64,000 nt of DNA from Anisodus tanguticus (GCA_034509755.1 CM067549.1:31082001-31146000); one strand, 5' to 3'; shown: positions 22,262 through 33,253, counted from the stretch's first letter. Notes: generated by a model from the sequence alone, not told the origin. Program-made: numbers and translations.

Positions 22262-22525
22262 TATTAAATTGGTAATTAGTTGATTAGTTAGATTGTATAG
22301 CTGAGTCAGCAAGTTGTTAGAAGAGTTTGTTATTCGCACGTGATGTGCACGTGAGTCAGTTAGAAGAGTCGGTGTAATTAGTTTATAAGGCTGAGTATAT
22401 GCATTGTGAACATGAAGACTAAATTCTTAACTGCTCGAGCAATGTAATCTCTTTCTATCAAAGAAGATATTTTCCAGATTTCATTTGCATGTCTTTCAAT
22501 TCTAGTAGATCATAGAATTCTGATA
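22262..22525 (+). repeat. 3' LTR of the copia at 11387-22525
   Basis: The LTR is 264 bp and matches 11387-11650 along its whole length, with the same TA...TA ends. Confidence 0.9.
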
Positions 22526-22530
22526 GTTTT

Positions 22531-23219
22531 AGGTTCGTTTGGACTTGGCTACGTCAACGAGAGCGTTGACATAGCTTCCAGCGGCGGGAAGCAGAATTAG
22601 TTAGAAAGGGCTAAAAATGTCTATTAAGTTACATAGCCCATATGGTGTCAATAATTTCAAGCGGACGATCATTTATGTCTTTATCCCAAAAATAAATGAA
22701 CTTTTCTGCTTTATAATTGTTAAACTATAGAATAGAACACGAGTAGATCCTATGTCAAATCTTAAAGTAAAAAAAGATAAAATCTGTAATTCTTGTTTCA
22801 AAAAGTGATTTCTAATTTTTTATTGAAAATATATCATATTGACATATTACTTTTATTAAGAATAATGGAGCTGCAACTGGACTTGTAATAATAAACACAA
22901 GAAAGGAAATTAATTAAATTAAAAGTTGGAGGAGTTCTAGGAAAGCAGCTTCTCATCAAATGATCCAACAACTAAAGGTTCGGAGCATGGCAGGCAACCA
23001 ATGCCATACTAACACGAAAGAAAGTCAATTATTCTATGCTTGATGCTTCGATTTGTTTGGGGCTAATTAGAAGGTTAGTCCCTTCTTCCTATCCTTTCTT
23101 TCTTTTTTCTGATCTTTAATATTTCATTTTTAGAATAATTTGCTTCTCAATTTTCCCGGGCTCCGGTGAAAATGATATATTTCCTTAATTTTATTTGTTT
23201 AAATAGATTTTTTTTAATG
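22531..23219. other. AT-rich intergenic DNA
   Basis: No gene is supported. The stretch 23091-23195 (starting CCTATCCTTTCTTTC) recurs as a diverged direct copy at 23729-23840, on the other side of LTR debris. Confidence 0.5.
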
Positions 23220-23224
23220 AACCT

Positions 23225-23654
23225 GTTAAATATACACAATATACATGTATATTGTGTGTATATTGTGTATACATGTATATTATGATAAGTGTACAATACT
23301 AATTACACTACAATATTACCCAAACTAGGAGACTACAATATTACCTAAATATGTTAAATATACACAATATACATGTATATTGTGTGTATATTGGGCTCTC
23401 GGATTTAGTGTAGCAACCGTATATGGTGTAGATATTTAGGTAATATTGTAGTCTCCTAGTTTAGGTAATATTGTAGTGTAATTAGTATTGTACACTTACC
23501 ATAATATTTGTATTACCATAATTGTATATTTAGTATCCAAGTAAAATAGGGTTATAAGAGTAGAATAGGAATAGGATTCTCCTATTATGGAAATATGTAA
23601 CTTGTATAAATACTCTTTCAATTAATGAAAATAATCAAGGAATTATTTCTTTCA
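23225..23654 (+). repeat. LTR-like debris with a large inverted repeat
   Basis: The segment 23284-23348 (GTGTACAATACTAATTACAC...) reappears inverted at 23432-23502. A 40-bp palindrome-rich string (ACAATATACATGTATATTGT) occurs at 23233-23252 and again near 23361-23380. The right part (about 23427-23654) looks like a copia LTR: it starts TGTAGATATT, has a TATA-like TGTATAAATACTC at 23614-23626 and ends TTTCA. No partner LTR or internal region lies beside it, so it is a solo or broken LTR with an inverted duplicate. Confidence 0.55.
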
Positions 23655-23728
23655 GAACCGAAGAGATTTTATAGCATGAAAAGTAAAGGAAAATCTTTTT
23701 TGTTCAAATAGAATTTGTTGTTTGTTTT

Positions 23729-23840
23729 CCCTATCCTTTCTTTCTTTTTTCTGATCCTTAGTTTTTTATTTTGAAAAAAATTGCACCTCAATTTACCTTG
23801 GCTCTGGTGAAAATACTATATCGCTGGACTCTTTTGAATT
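23729..23840. repeat. diverged direct copy of 23091-23195
   Basis: CCTATCCTTTCTTTCTTTTT, followed by 'ctgatc(c/t)tta' and later 'ggctc(t/c)ggtgaaaat', matches 23091-23195 in order. The copies bracket the LTR debris. Confidence 0.65.
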
Positions 23841-24118
23841 AAACTTTTTCTCCTATCCAAAATTATTAATTAGTAAAAAAAAAGGTCTAAAAGTCGTTAG
23901 AATATATTTTAACATGATTGACTAACTATAGAGCTTCTATTTGTGCTATTATGAAAATAGAATCACTGATTGTTAGTTATATAAAAAAGTTGTAACGCAT
24001 CAGTAAAACTTACTTTCTTTATCAATGATATCATTGATGATGGATGTTTATTTGACTCTTAAAAATATTGTCGTGGAAAGTTACAACTAGTGTGAAAAAA
24101 GTCGGTTAAAAGAAGTTT
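23841..24118. other. AT-rich spacer before the copia A LTR
   Basis: Nothing coding or repeated is recognised in this 278-base stretch. Confidence 0.4.
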
Positions 24119-24348
24119 TGTTGAGTCAAGTTCAAAAGTAGCCTAGAAGGATATTTTAGTCTATTTTTAGTCTAAGTAGTTAATAAAGTAGTTAACTATA
24201 AATATGATGTGTATTTTACGTTATCGTTAAGAAAATCAATTTGAGATTATCATTCTTCTTCCTCATGTGCTCTCTTCTCTCTCATAGATTACCTTCATCA
24301 TCTTCTCCTTAATTCTTCTTAACTCAAGTTACTATCAAATGATTTCAT
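24119..24348 (+). repeat. 5' LTR of copia A
   Basis: The start TGTTGAGTCAAG and end TGATTTCA bound about 230 bp that directly precede a perfect primer site. No second copy is in the window, so the left edge rests on the TG start alone. Confidence 0.7.
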
Positions 24349-24362
24349 GGTATCAGAGCAGT
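24349..24362 (+). other. primer-binding site of copia A
   Basis: TGGTATCAGAGCAG is an exact match to the usual plant copia primer site for initiator Met-tRNA. Confidence 0.9.
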
Positions 24363-24476
24363 AGATCTTATTACGAACTATACAACGATTTCTAAATCTC
24401 AATTGCAAAGTCTCAAAAATTGAAAATCAGAAACTTACAAATTAGGGCAAAAAATTATGCAATACAATCAAATTCA

Positions 24477-25806
24477 ATGACGACAATGAATGGAAACTCA
24501 GGCAGTAGACCTGCAAATTTTGGCAATACATCAATCGGAGTAGCTGATTCGCAAGTTCAAGTAATCAATTGCAATCATCCACTATATCTGCAATCGACTG
24601 ATGTAAGTGGAGTCGCTATCATCTCTTTTAAATTAAAAGGCAACGAAAAATATATTGTATGGAATAAATCGATGCGAATTACATTATTAGGAAGAAACAA
24701 ATTAGGTTTTGTGAATGCAAAATGTAAGAAAGAAAATTTTAATGAAAATCTATGGGATCAATGGGAGCGAGTGAATGCGATTATGTTATCATGACTGATG
24801 AACTCTGTAACGGGCAATTTGATTGGTGGAATAGTGTATGCTACGAGTGCACGTGAGTTGTGGGAGGATTTGAAAGAGATCTTTGAAAAAATAAATGATT
24901 CTAGATCATTAAATATACATCACAAAATTTCTCCTTTTGTTCAAGATACTCAATCTGTGTCTATGTATTACTCAAAATTGAAAGAATTGTGGAATGAATA
25001 TGAGTCTATGGTACATGTTCCTGGATGTAACTGTGAAAAATCAAAAGAGTTTGTTATGTATATTCAAAGGCAGAAACTCTATCAGTTTCTCATGGGATTA
25101 AACGAGTCTTATAGTCAAGCAAGAGATCACATATTGTTGTTAAGCCCATTGCCAAATGTCAATCAAGCTTACTCGATGATAGCAAATAATGAAAGTTAGA
25201 GAGTTATGACTAGTTCATCTAGTCAGCTGGATTGTTTGGAAGGAGACATGGATTGAGTGAAGCTGAAGTTGTGGCTATGTACTCTAGAGCTGGGAATCAA
25301 AAGTTCAAGAAGAGATATAATCCAAACTACAATCCAAATATTTTTTCTGATCATTGTAAATTCAAATGACACTTTAAAGAAGATTGTTACAGGATAGTAA
25401 GGTATCCTCCAAATCATCCTTAGGCAAATCATGTAGAGAATAAGTTTCAACAAAATAAAGTGGGCAATAGGTTAAATCAACAAAATAACAGGTTCAAGCC
25501 AAAATTAGGAAGATGAGGAGGATCTGACACTTACAATGCACATAATGCAGTAGCTGAACAATGGAGTATTAATCCCGCACAGATTCAGAGTCATCAAATG
25601 AATGCACAAGCTAGTCAACCAATCATGCTTGAGAACATGCACCCTGGGTACAATAATATTCATGTATTGTTCAATCAACATCAATTGATGCACGTGCAAC
25701 GGAAGGAAAGACCAAGGTTCACACCATCCCAATATGCTGAGATATGCAAAATGATGGAACAAAGTCATGGTGCTGCAGCTGGTCAGAATTCCAACATAGC
25801 ACAGTA
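24477..25806 (+). pseudogene. copia A gag, broken
   Basis: The likely start is ATG at 24477 (MTTMNGNSGSRPANFG). The first frame continues to a stop at 24792. The next frame (24798-25199) carries the UBN2-type core (SARELWEDLKEIFEKIN ... MYYSKLKELWNEYESM). A weak zinc-knuckle remnant (HCKFK, stop, HFKEDCYR) sits near 25355-25395. The Gln/His-rich C-terminal stretch ends at 25806. It is related to the gag at 11739-12664 but is a different family. At least four stops are present. Confidence 0.82.
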
Positions 25807-25854
25807 AGCTAATATGTTAGGTATATGTAGTGTTTTGCTAATGTCTAGTAATAC

Positions 25855-26474
25855 ACCAAAGTGGAATATAGACTCATGTGCTACTAATCATATGACCTCT
25901 GACTTGAACATGTTAGAAAACAATTCTATCTAAACCTGAAATGGAAAAAAATAGTTCTTCCTGATTGAGGGGTTACTTATGTAGAACATACTGGTACAAG
26001 TGCTATATCATCTAAAAGTAAAATTCATGATGTGTTTTACATTCCTGCATTTAGGTTCAATTTGTTGTCAGTGTCAAATTAGACTAGACAATTGAATTAC
26101 TCAGTCAAATTCTACCCCAATTTTAGTGTTTTCTAGGATTTCTTCACTGGAAAGGTGAAGGAGATTGGTAAAGAAGTGGATGGTTTGTACTACCTTCTAA
26201 ATTTCCAGAATCACCTCACTAAAAAACAAATAATTGGTTGTGGACTATCATGTACAAATAAGAGTGTTACTGATGCTGATATTAGTTTGTGGCATAAGAG
26301 AATGGGACATATCCCTGCTAATACTCTACATTTACTGTTTCCTTCAAATTTTCTAGTATTTCTAAACTGAGAAATAACTGCATTGTATGTATTTGTGCAA
26401 GGCAAACTAGATTGGCATTCCCTAAGAGTACAATTGTTAGTTCAAGATCCTTTGAGCTTGTACATATGGATGTG
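25855..26474 (+). pseudogene. copia A protease and pre-integrase, broken
   Basis: The protease motif near 25863-25905 reads WNIDSCATNHMTSD, where Gly is replaced by Cys. The pre-integrase part has RFNLLSVSN and the 26155-26370 frame (GLYYLLNFQNHLTKKQ, then LWHKRMGHIPANTLHLL). The zinc CxxC and core start (CIVCICARQTR, SFELVHMDV) run to the join with family B at about 26474. Stops interrupt it in several places. Confidence 0.8.
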
Positions 26475-27430
26475 TCCAATATGCGATGTGGGCAGAATTG
26501 TTTAAAATTCACGCAATCTCCCATCAAGTCATCCATCACATAATTCCTCCCGCTGCACCTATTCACGCGGATGATCCTCAGTTATGGATTACTCTTGATG
26601 CTACCGTTCTCCAGTAGATTTATTCCACTATTTCGGTTAACCTCTTACAGACAATCATTGAGCTGGACACTACGACTATGGCTACCTGGAATAGATTGCG
26701 TGACATATTCCAAGATAACCAACATTCACGTGTTGTCACACTCTAGCAGGAATTCTCTCAAGTTCGCATGGAAAAATTTCTGAACGTGTCTGCTTATTGC
26801 AAGAAACTCAAGGAGTTGGCAGACCAACTCCGTAACGTTGGCGCACCTGTCACAAATAATCGTCTGGTCCTACAATTGGTTGCCAGCCTTTCTGAGGCCT
26901 ATAATGGCGTTGGGACTCTCCTTCGTCAAAGCAATCCACTTCCCATTTTTTACCAATCCCGCTCCATGCTTACTTTGGAAGAAGTCGTTTTGGCTAAAAA
27001 GGCGACTATCGGTGCAAGCCCTATAGTCATGATGACGTCCTCCACAAATTCTTCGGTTTTTGTTGATAATTCGGGACAAAACCGTGCTCATGGTGGCGGC
27101 AAAAATAATCGTAAGAATAATAGCAAAAATCGTGGGGGCAAACGCGGCGGTTCCGGTGCTGGTTTCGGTGGACATCAATCCGGAAGTGGGCACCGTCCAG
27201 TCAACAGTGGGCCACCTCCCTACTGTTCCCAGTCGTAAGTCCTATGGCAGTAGGGCTGGGGCAGTGGGTCGTGGCCCAACAACTCCTATTTTCCAAGTTC
27301 TTCCAACGGGCAGTGGGCTGGACAACCCCAATTCAGGCCCAACAGTCAGGCCCCTTCTTCTCGTTTCGGCACTGGGTCGGGGCAGCAGGGTGGACTGCTT
27401 GGGCCTAGGCCCACACAAGCATTATCGGCT
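26475..27430 (+). pseudogene. copia B gag, N-terminally truncated
   Basis: From the join the frame reads QYAMWAELFKIHAISHQVI and then LWITLDATVLQ with a stop, so the first 30-40 residues of Gag are missing. The core continues at 26768-27238 (LNVSAYCKKLKELADQLRN, then LVLQLVASLSEAYNG). It ends in an Arg/Gly/Asn-rich segment (KNRGGKRGGSGAGFGGHQSG) with no CCHC knuckle. Two stops lie in the core. The same gene is repeated at 30643-31440. Confidence 0.85.
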
Positions 27431-28785
27431 GTGAGCCCCACACCTTCTCACACCGACATTGAGGCTGCAATGCACACGCTTGGGTTGACGCAACTGGATC
27501 CGAATTGGTACATGGACACCGGCGTGACTACACACATGAAATCCGATCAAGGTACTCTCTCATCTTATTCTAATTTGAGCAACCTCGTGGTATAATTATT
27601 GGTAATGGTAACTCTATTCCAATTCAGGTTTATGGTCATAAAACTTTGTCTCCCCCCAATCCATCCCTTATCTTGAAAAATACCTTACATGCCCCCAAAT
27701 TGATTAAAAACTTAGTGTCTGTCCGTAAATTCACCACAGACAATTCCGTTTCTGTTGAATTTGATCCTTTTGGTTTCTCTGTAAAGGATTTCAAGACGGG
27801 GAGTCCTCTCATGAGGTGTGATAGTAGGGGAGATCGTTATCCTATCACACCCACTTTCAGTCCATCGAGTTAAGCCTTGCCGTCAGCGTTTGCAGCCCTT
27901 GCTCCTTCCTTGTGGCATGCTCGTCTTGGTCATCCGGGGTCTTCTATTTTATCGTCATTAGATAAAAATAATTTTATTTCATGTAAGGGTACGCGTAGTA
28001 CTCCAAATTATCAATCTTGTTCTTTAGAAAAAATTGTTAAGTTGCCATTTGTAGACTCAAATTCTCATACTTTAATGTCATTTGATATTATTCATAGCGA
28101 CTTATGGACGTCTCCTGTTCTTAGTTCTGTGGGTCATCGGTATTATGTTCTCTTTTTGAATGATTATTCTAAGTTCTTATGGACGTTTCTGATAGCGAAA
28201 AAATCTCAAGTTTTTTCCGTCTTCTTAAAATTTAGAGCATTCATTAGAACCCAATTCGAATGAGAAATAAAAAATATTCAGTGTGATAATGGAAAAGAAT
28301 ATGACAATGGGGTGTTTCGGGAATTCTGTGCTAATAATGGGATCAATTTTCATTTTTCTTGTCCTCATACGTCTTCACAAAATGGGAAAGCCGAACGCAA
28401 AATTCGTTCCATAGATAACATTGTCCGAACTTTATTAATTAATGCTTCCGTACCCCCGTCTTTTTGGCATCATGCTCTCCAAATGACTACATATCTCCTT
28501 AACATAATTCCTTCCAAAGGTTTGACATATTCTTCCCCCCTTCAAATTTTATATAATAAAATTCCTTCATATTCACATCTTCGGGTTTTTGGGTGATTGT
28601 GTTATCCGTTATTCCCATCCACCACAATTAACAAACTTCAAGCCCGGTCTACTCCGTGTGTGTTTTTGGGATTTCCGTCTAATCATCGTGGCTACAAATG
28701 CTTTGATTTATCCTCTAATAAAATCACCATTAATCGCCATGTCATTTTTTATGAATCCCAATTTCCATTTGCTAAAGTGAATACT
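27431..28785 (+). pseudogene. copia B protease and integrase, broken
   Basis: The protease site is near 27507-27545 (NWYMDTGVTTHMKSD) and keeps Asp-Thr-Gly. The pre-integrase frame is 27646-27873 (LHAPKLIKNLVSVRKF), and the zinc region and core start follow at 27877-28263 (LWHARLGHPGSSI, IIHSDLWTSPVLSSVGH). One stop is at 28261. Next come QCDNGKEYDNGVF and QNGKAERKIRSIDNIV (28280-28410), so all three acidic catalytic residues are visible. A stop at 28594-28596 precedes the C-terminal part (STPCVFLGFPSNHRGYKCFD, 28597-28785). Confidence 0.87.
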
Positions 28786-29189
28786 CCTGTGCCTAGTTCG
28801 TATAATTTTTTGGATGATAGTATATCCCCGTATATTATTCAGCATTTTTCAGATGTCTCCTGCAGCCAAAATTCTCCAGCGGGCCCACTGCCCGCTGGCC
28901 CCATTGGTCCGTCACCCACTGCCAATCCCAGTACCACCACTGGTCCAGTTCCGATTGGTTGGGCCGGTCCAGCCACTCGAAACTGGTCCAGTTCCTGCTC
29001 CTGTTTACCGAGTTAGGCCCGCAGGCCCACTGCCTGCTGGCCAGTCCGTCCCGAGCCCAGAAAATTCTCAAAATCCACCCATTTATTCCTCGAGTCATAG
29101 ACCGGTCACTCGTAGTCAACGGGGTGTTTTTAAACCAAAAAGGCATTTTAATTTACATTCTAATGTCCCTAAATCCCCCTTACCCCATA

Positions 29190-30402
29190 ATCTTGCGTCT
29201 GCCTTAAATGATCCGAATTGGAAAATTGCTATGACCGATGAATATAATGCTCTTATTGATAATAAGATATGGGAGTTGGTGCCCCGTCCATCTGGTATTA
29301 ATATTATCAGGTTTATGTGGAGTTTTGCTCATGAGGAGAATTCAGATGGTTCATTTGCTCGACATAAGGCGTGACTTGTGGGTGATGGTAAGACTCAGCA
29401 GGTTGGTGTAGATTGTGGTGAGAAGTTTAGTCCGGTGGTCAAGCTAGCTACCATTCGCACTGTGCTAAGCTTGGCTCTTTCGAAGGCATGGCCTATTCAT
29501 CAGTTAGATGTATATAAGCTTTCCTACATGGGAATCTCAAGGAAACAGTCTATATGCATCAGCCTTTTGGATTCAGGGATCCCAAACATCCTCATCATGT
29601 TTGTTTGTTGAAGAAGTCCTTATATGGGCTTAAGCTGTCTCCCCGGGCCTGGTATACGCGGTTTGCAGACTATCTTTCGACTATTGGGTTCACTCACAGC
29701 AGGTCGGATAATTCCTTGTTCATCTACCGTCGTGGTTCGTCCTTGGCCTATATTCTGTTATATGTGGATGATATTATTTTGACTGCCTCTTCCGATGCCT
29801 TACGCCAGTCTATCATAACCATGCTCAGCTCTGAGTTTGCTATGAAAGACTTGGGGCCCTTGAATTACTTTTTGGGGATTGCTGTCACTCGTCATTTAGA
29901 TGGGTTGTTCCTATCTCAAAGGAAGTATACAACTGAGATCATCGAGAGGGCTGGGATGTCATCCTGTAAGTTCACTTCCACTCCAGTTGATACTAAGCCC
30001 AAGCTAAGTGTCGCGGCCGGCGTACAGTACGAGGATCTGACCCGCTATCGCAGTCTTGCAGGGGCCCTTCAGTATTTTACATTTACGAGACCAGATATTA
30101 CGTATGTTGTTCAGCAGGTGTGCTTGTTCATGTATGATCCCAGAGTTGAGCACATGAATGCACTCAAACGCATCATTCGGTATATTCAGGGTACACTTGA
30201 CTATGGTTTGCCATTATATCTTTCCTCGACGTCCACACTTGTCTCGTATACGGATGCTGATTGGGGTGACTGTCTAGACACCAGACGGTCTACGTCTGAC
30301 TATTGTATGTTTCTTGGCAATAACCTAGTCTCATGGTCTGTCAAACGCTAGTCGACATTGTCCCGATCCAGTGACGAGGCCGAGTATCGAGGGGTAGCTA
30401 AT
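29190..30402 (+). pseudogene. copia B RT and RNase H, C-terminally truncated
   Basis: RT starts near 29200 (LASALNDPNWKIAMTDEYNA) and is broken by a stop near 29372 and a frame change near 29600. An uninterrupted 265-residue frame at 29554-30351 then holds the palm domain (YILLYVDDIILTASS), SLAGALQYFTFTRPDITYVV and RNase H (SYTDADWGDCLDTRRSTSDY). A stop follows VKR. RNase H continues as LSRSSDEAEYRGVAN and is cut at 30402, where family A sequence starts. It is the closest relative in the window of the RT at 5690-7520. Confidence 0.9.
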
Positions 30403-31446
30403 GGTTGTGGACTATCATGTACAAATAAGAGTGTTACTGATGCTGATATTAGTTTAGTGGCATAAGAGAATGGGACATATCCCTGCTAATACTCTACATT
30501 TTCTGTTTCCTTCAAATTTTCTAGTATTTCTAAACTGAGAAATAACTGCATTGTATGTATTTGTGCAAGGCAAACTAGATTGGCATTCCCTAAGAGTACA
30601 ATTGTTAGTTCAAGATCCTTTGAGCTTGTACATATGGATGTGTCCAATATGCGATGTGGGCAGAATTGTTTAAAATTCACGCAATCTCCCATCAAGTCAT
30701 CCATCACATAATTCCTCCCGCTGCACCTATTCCCGCGGAGGATCCTCAGTTATGAATTACTCTTGATGCTACCGTTCTCCAGTAGATTTATTCCACTATT
30801 TTGGTTAACCTCTTACAGACAATCATTGAGCTGGACACTACGACTATGGCTACCTGAAATAGATTGCGTGACATATTCCAATATAACCAACATTCACGTG
30901 TTGTCACACTCGAGCAGGAATTCTCTCAAGTTCGCATGGAAGAATTTCTGAACGTGTCTGCTTATTGCAAGAAACTCAAGGAGTTGGCAGACCAACTCCG
31001 TAACGTTGCCGCACCTGTCACAAATAATCGTCTGGTCCTACAATTGGTTGCCAGCCTTTCTGAGGCCTATAATGGCGTTGAGACTCTCCTTCGTCAAAGC
31101 AATCCACTTCCCATTTTTTACCAAGTCCGCTCCATGCTTACTTTGGAAGAAGCCGTTTTGGCTAAAAAGGCGACTACCGGTGCAAGCCCTATAGTCATGA
31201 TGACGTCCTACACAAATTCTTCGGGTTTTGTTGATAATTCGGGACAAAACCGTGCTCATGATGGCGGTAAAAATAATCGTAAGAATAATAGCAAAAACCG
31301 TAGGGGCAAACGTTGCGGCTCCGGTGCTGGTTTCGGTGGACATCATTCCGGCAGTGGGCACCGTCCAGTCAACAGTGGGCTACCTCCCTACTGGTCCCAG
31401 TCGTAAGTCCCATAGCAGTAGGGCTGGGGCAGTGGGCCGTTCCGGT
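30403..31446 (+). repeat. duplicate of 26236 to about 27265
   Basis: This 1.04-kb block repeats the end of the A pre-integrase region, the A-to-B join and the start of B gag. Differences are scattered single bases. It starts at GGTTGTGGACTATCATG, shared with 26236, and ends where B sequence stops matching after 'gcagtggg(c/t)cgt'. It includes the gag frame 30864-31406. Confidence 0.88.
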
Positions 31447-31452
31447 GGTGGT

Positions 31453-32069
31453 TTAGGTTCAATTTGTTCTCAGTGTCAAATTAGACTAGACAGTTGAATT
31501 ACTCAGTCAAATTCTACCCCGATTTTAGTGTTTTCTAGGATTTCTTCACTGGGAAGGTGAAGGAGATTGGTAAAGAAGTGGATGGTTTGTACTACCTTCT
31601 AAATGTCCAGAATCACCTCACTAAAGAACAAATAATTGGTTGTGGACTATCCTATACAAATAAGAGTGTTACTGATGCTGATATTAGTTTATGGCATAAG
31701 AGAATGGAACATATCCCTGCTAGTACTCTACATTTACTGTTTCCTTCAAGATTTTCTAGTATTTCTAAACTGATAAATAATTGCATTGTATGTATTTGTG
31801 CAAGGCAAACTAGATAGACATTCTCTAAGAGTACAATTGTTAGTTCAAGATCCTTTGAGCTTGTACATATGGATATGTGGAGACCTTATAAAAATAGAAT
31901 GTTTTATAGATAAATCATTCTTAACTGTTGTAGATAACTGTACTAAATTTACTTGGATATTTTTACTAAGGTTGAAGTCTGATGTATTTCTGCATATTAA
32001 GAATTTTCTATCTCTTATCAGGACTCAATATGAAATCAAAGTAAAAGTTGTAAGAACTGATAATGGAAC
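31453..32069 (+). pseudogene. copia A pre-integrase and integrase (second copy), broken
   Basis: From 31453 the sequence repeats A from 26051 (RFNLLSVSN ... GLYYLLNVQNHLTKEQ), but at the point where the first copy jumps to B it continues correctly into A integrase. The core there reads ELVHMDMWRPYKNR, FLTVVDNCTKFTWIFLL and ends VRTDNGT at the hAT insertion. The next catalytic region follows the hAT element at 33025. Confidence 0.82.
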
Positions 32070-33024
32070 TAGGGATGGCAACAGATCGGATCTGGACCGG
32101 ATCCTACTAGATCCAGATCCAGATCCATTTTTCATACCTGGATTCAGATCCATCGGGTCCATAAAAATTAGATCCAAATCCGGATCCATCGGATCCACCG
32201 AGTCCACAGATCAAATCTGGATCTACATGTAAATTTTTTTGGCTTGAATAATATTCCCACATGTTGAAACTTTTATGACAAAATGAAACACAATCTGATT
32301 GAAAAAAATGATTGAGTTCATTCAATCAACCTACACAAACATGACACCATTCTTCCAAAATACTGAACAAAGTTTTAGCATCACAAGAAAATAAAGACGA
32401 TTGATTTCATTAGTGATGCAAACAGGTTGCAACTTTGAGCTAATTTTTGGAGGCTTTAGTGATGCTCCACTTGTAGTTCTACTGATTGACTTCATTAAAC
32501 AACATAAAACGATGTCAGTTATATATCAAAAGTCCCAGTTTTTTTTTGCTGATCAAACAAATGAGAGACAGATACTTAAAGCTTACCACTAGCAGATTCA
32601 AGAAAGAGAACTTTAAAGAAGAGTGATAATTTTTTCTTTTGATAGAAATGAAAATATGAAAAAACTACAGAGAGCATATAGGTAAAAGAAATGAAACTTC
32701 AAAGACAAATTACATGGCTCTGTGACTTGTGCCTTATCCTGGTTCAACCCTTTACCCAATACATAAATTATGAAAAAAATTTAAGAAAATACTTATAAAA
32801 TTACATTCTAGGTTATGGATATATTTAATAAAATCGGATCCACAGATCGGATCTGGACCGGATACGAATCTCAAATACAAGATCCATATCCAGATCCGAT
32901 CCGTCAGAAACGGATCCGTGTCCGATCCGGATCCGTCGGGTCCAAATTTTGAAGATTCATATCCTATAAAACGGATCTGGATCTACTGAATCCGGATCGG
33001 GTCCAAGATCCATTGCCATCTCTA
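32070..33024. mobile_element. non-autonomous hAT element, 955 bp
   Basis: The inverted ends TAGGGATGGCAA and TTGCCATCTCTA are flanked by a perfect 8-bp duplication AATGGAAC (32062-32069 and 33025-33032), the mark of hAT transposition. Within about 150 bp of each end are many GGATCC/GATCCGG/CAGATCC motifs in both orientations, the kind of sub-terminal repeats hAT transposases bind. The middle is AT-rich and non-coding. It sits inside copia A integrase. Confidence 0.93.
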
Positions 33025-33253
33025 AATGGAACTGAGTTTGTTAATTCTCTATGTAGTGAGTTATTTATTAATCTTGGAATTGTGCATCAAAAATCATGTC
33101 CTTACACTCTGCAATAGAACGGAGTTGTTGAAAGGAAACATAGACATATACTTAAATTAACTAGAGCTATAAGATGTCAAGCTCATATACCTATCAAATT
33201 TTGATAACACTGTGTCCAAGCTGCACTATACATTATTAATAGACTACCATCCT
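33025..33253 (+). pseudogene. copia A integrase after the hAT insertion
   Basis: The frame resumes with NGTEFVNSLCSELFINLGIV, then NGVVERKHRHILKLTRA, and ends VQAALYIINRLPS exactly at the gypsy LTR start. The second Asp (in DNGTE) and the Glu (in VVERK) of the catalytic triad are visible. Stops occur near 33116 and 33203. Confidence 0.82.

Larger units (their letters stand above)
11387..22525 (+). mobile_element. Ty1/copia element with TA...TA LTRs, split by a gypsy element
   Basis: The LTRs at 11387-11650 and 22262-22525 are both 264 bp and both start TATT(G/A)AATTGG and end CT(A/G)ATA. The target duplication is near-perfect: GTTCT at 11382-11386 and GTTTT at 22526-22530. The primer site TGGTATTAGAGC follows the 5' LTR at once, and the polypurine tract TTGAGGGGGAG (22251-22261) precedes the 3' LTR. 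Without the gypsy insertion (16136-22218 plus one 5-bp duplication) the element is about 5.05 kb. The LTRs differ at roughly 20 of the first 205 positions by eye, so it is old. Coding frames are broken. Confidence 0.92.
24119..33253 (+). mobile_element. chimeric copia block (families A and B, partly duplicated)
   Basis: Family A begins with an LTR at 24119-24348 and gag. Within its integrase, at about 26474, it switches to family B (gag to RNase H, 26475-30402). It then switches back to an A fragment (30403-30642), to B gag again (30643 to about 31452), and to A pre-integrase and integrase (31453-33253, cut by a hAT element). The A-to-B join occurs at the same bases both times. The block ends at the gypsy LTR at 33254, so A's 3' part is gone. 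No LTR of family B is present. Confidence 0.85.

Noticed and set aside
24349..24362. Strings matching initiator tRNA, possible tRNA gene
   Set aside because: These and the other TGGTATC...GAGC strings are primer-binding sites beside LTRs. No cloverleaf could be drawn around them.
28835..29146. 103-residue minus-strand frame
   Set aside because: It is a shadow of the Pro/Gly-rich linker between copia B integrase and RT on the plus strand.
32025..32207. Asp/Pro/Gly-rich minus-strand frame
   Set aside because: It comes from the GATCC-rich sub-terminal repeats of the hAT element, not from a gene.
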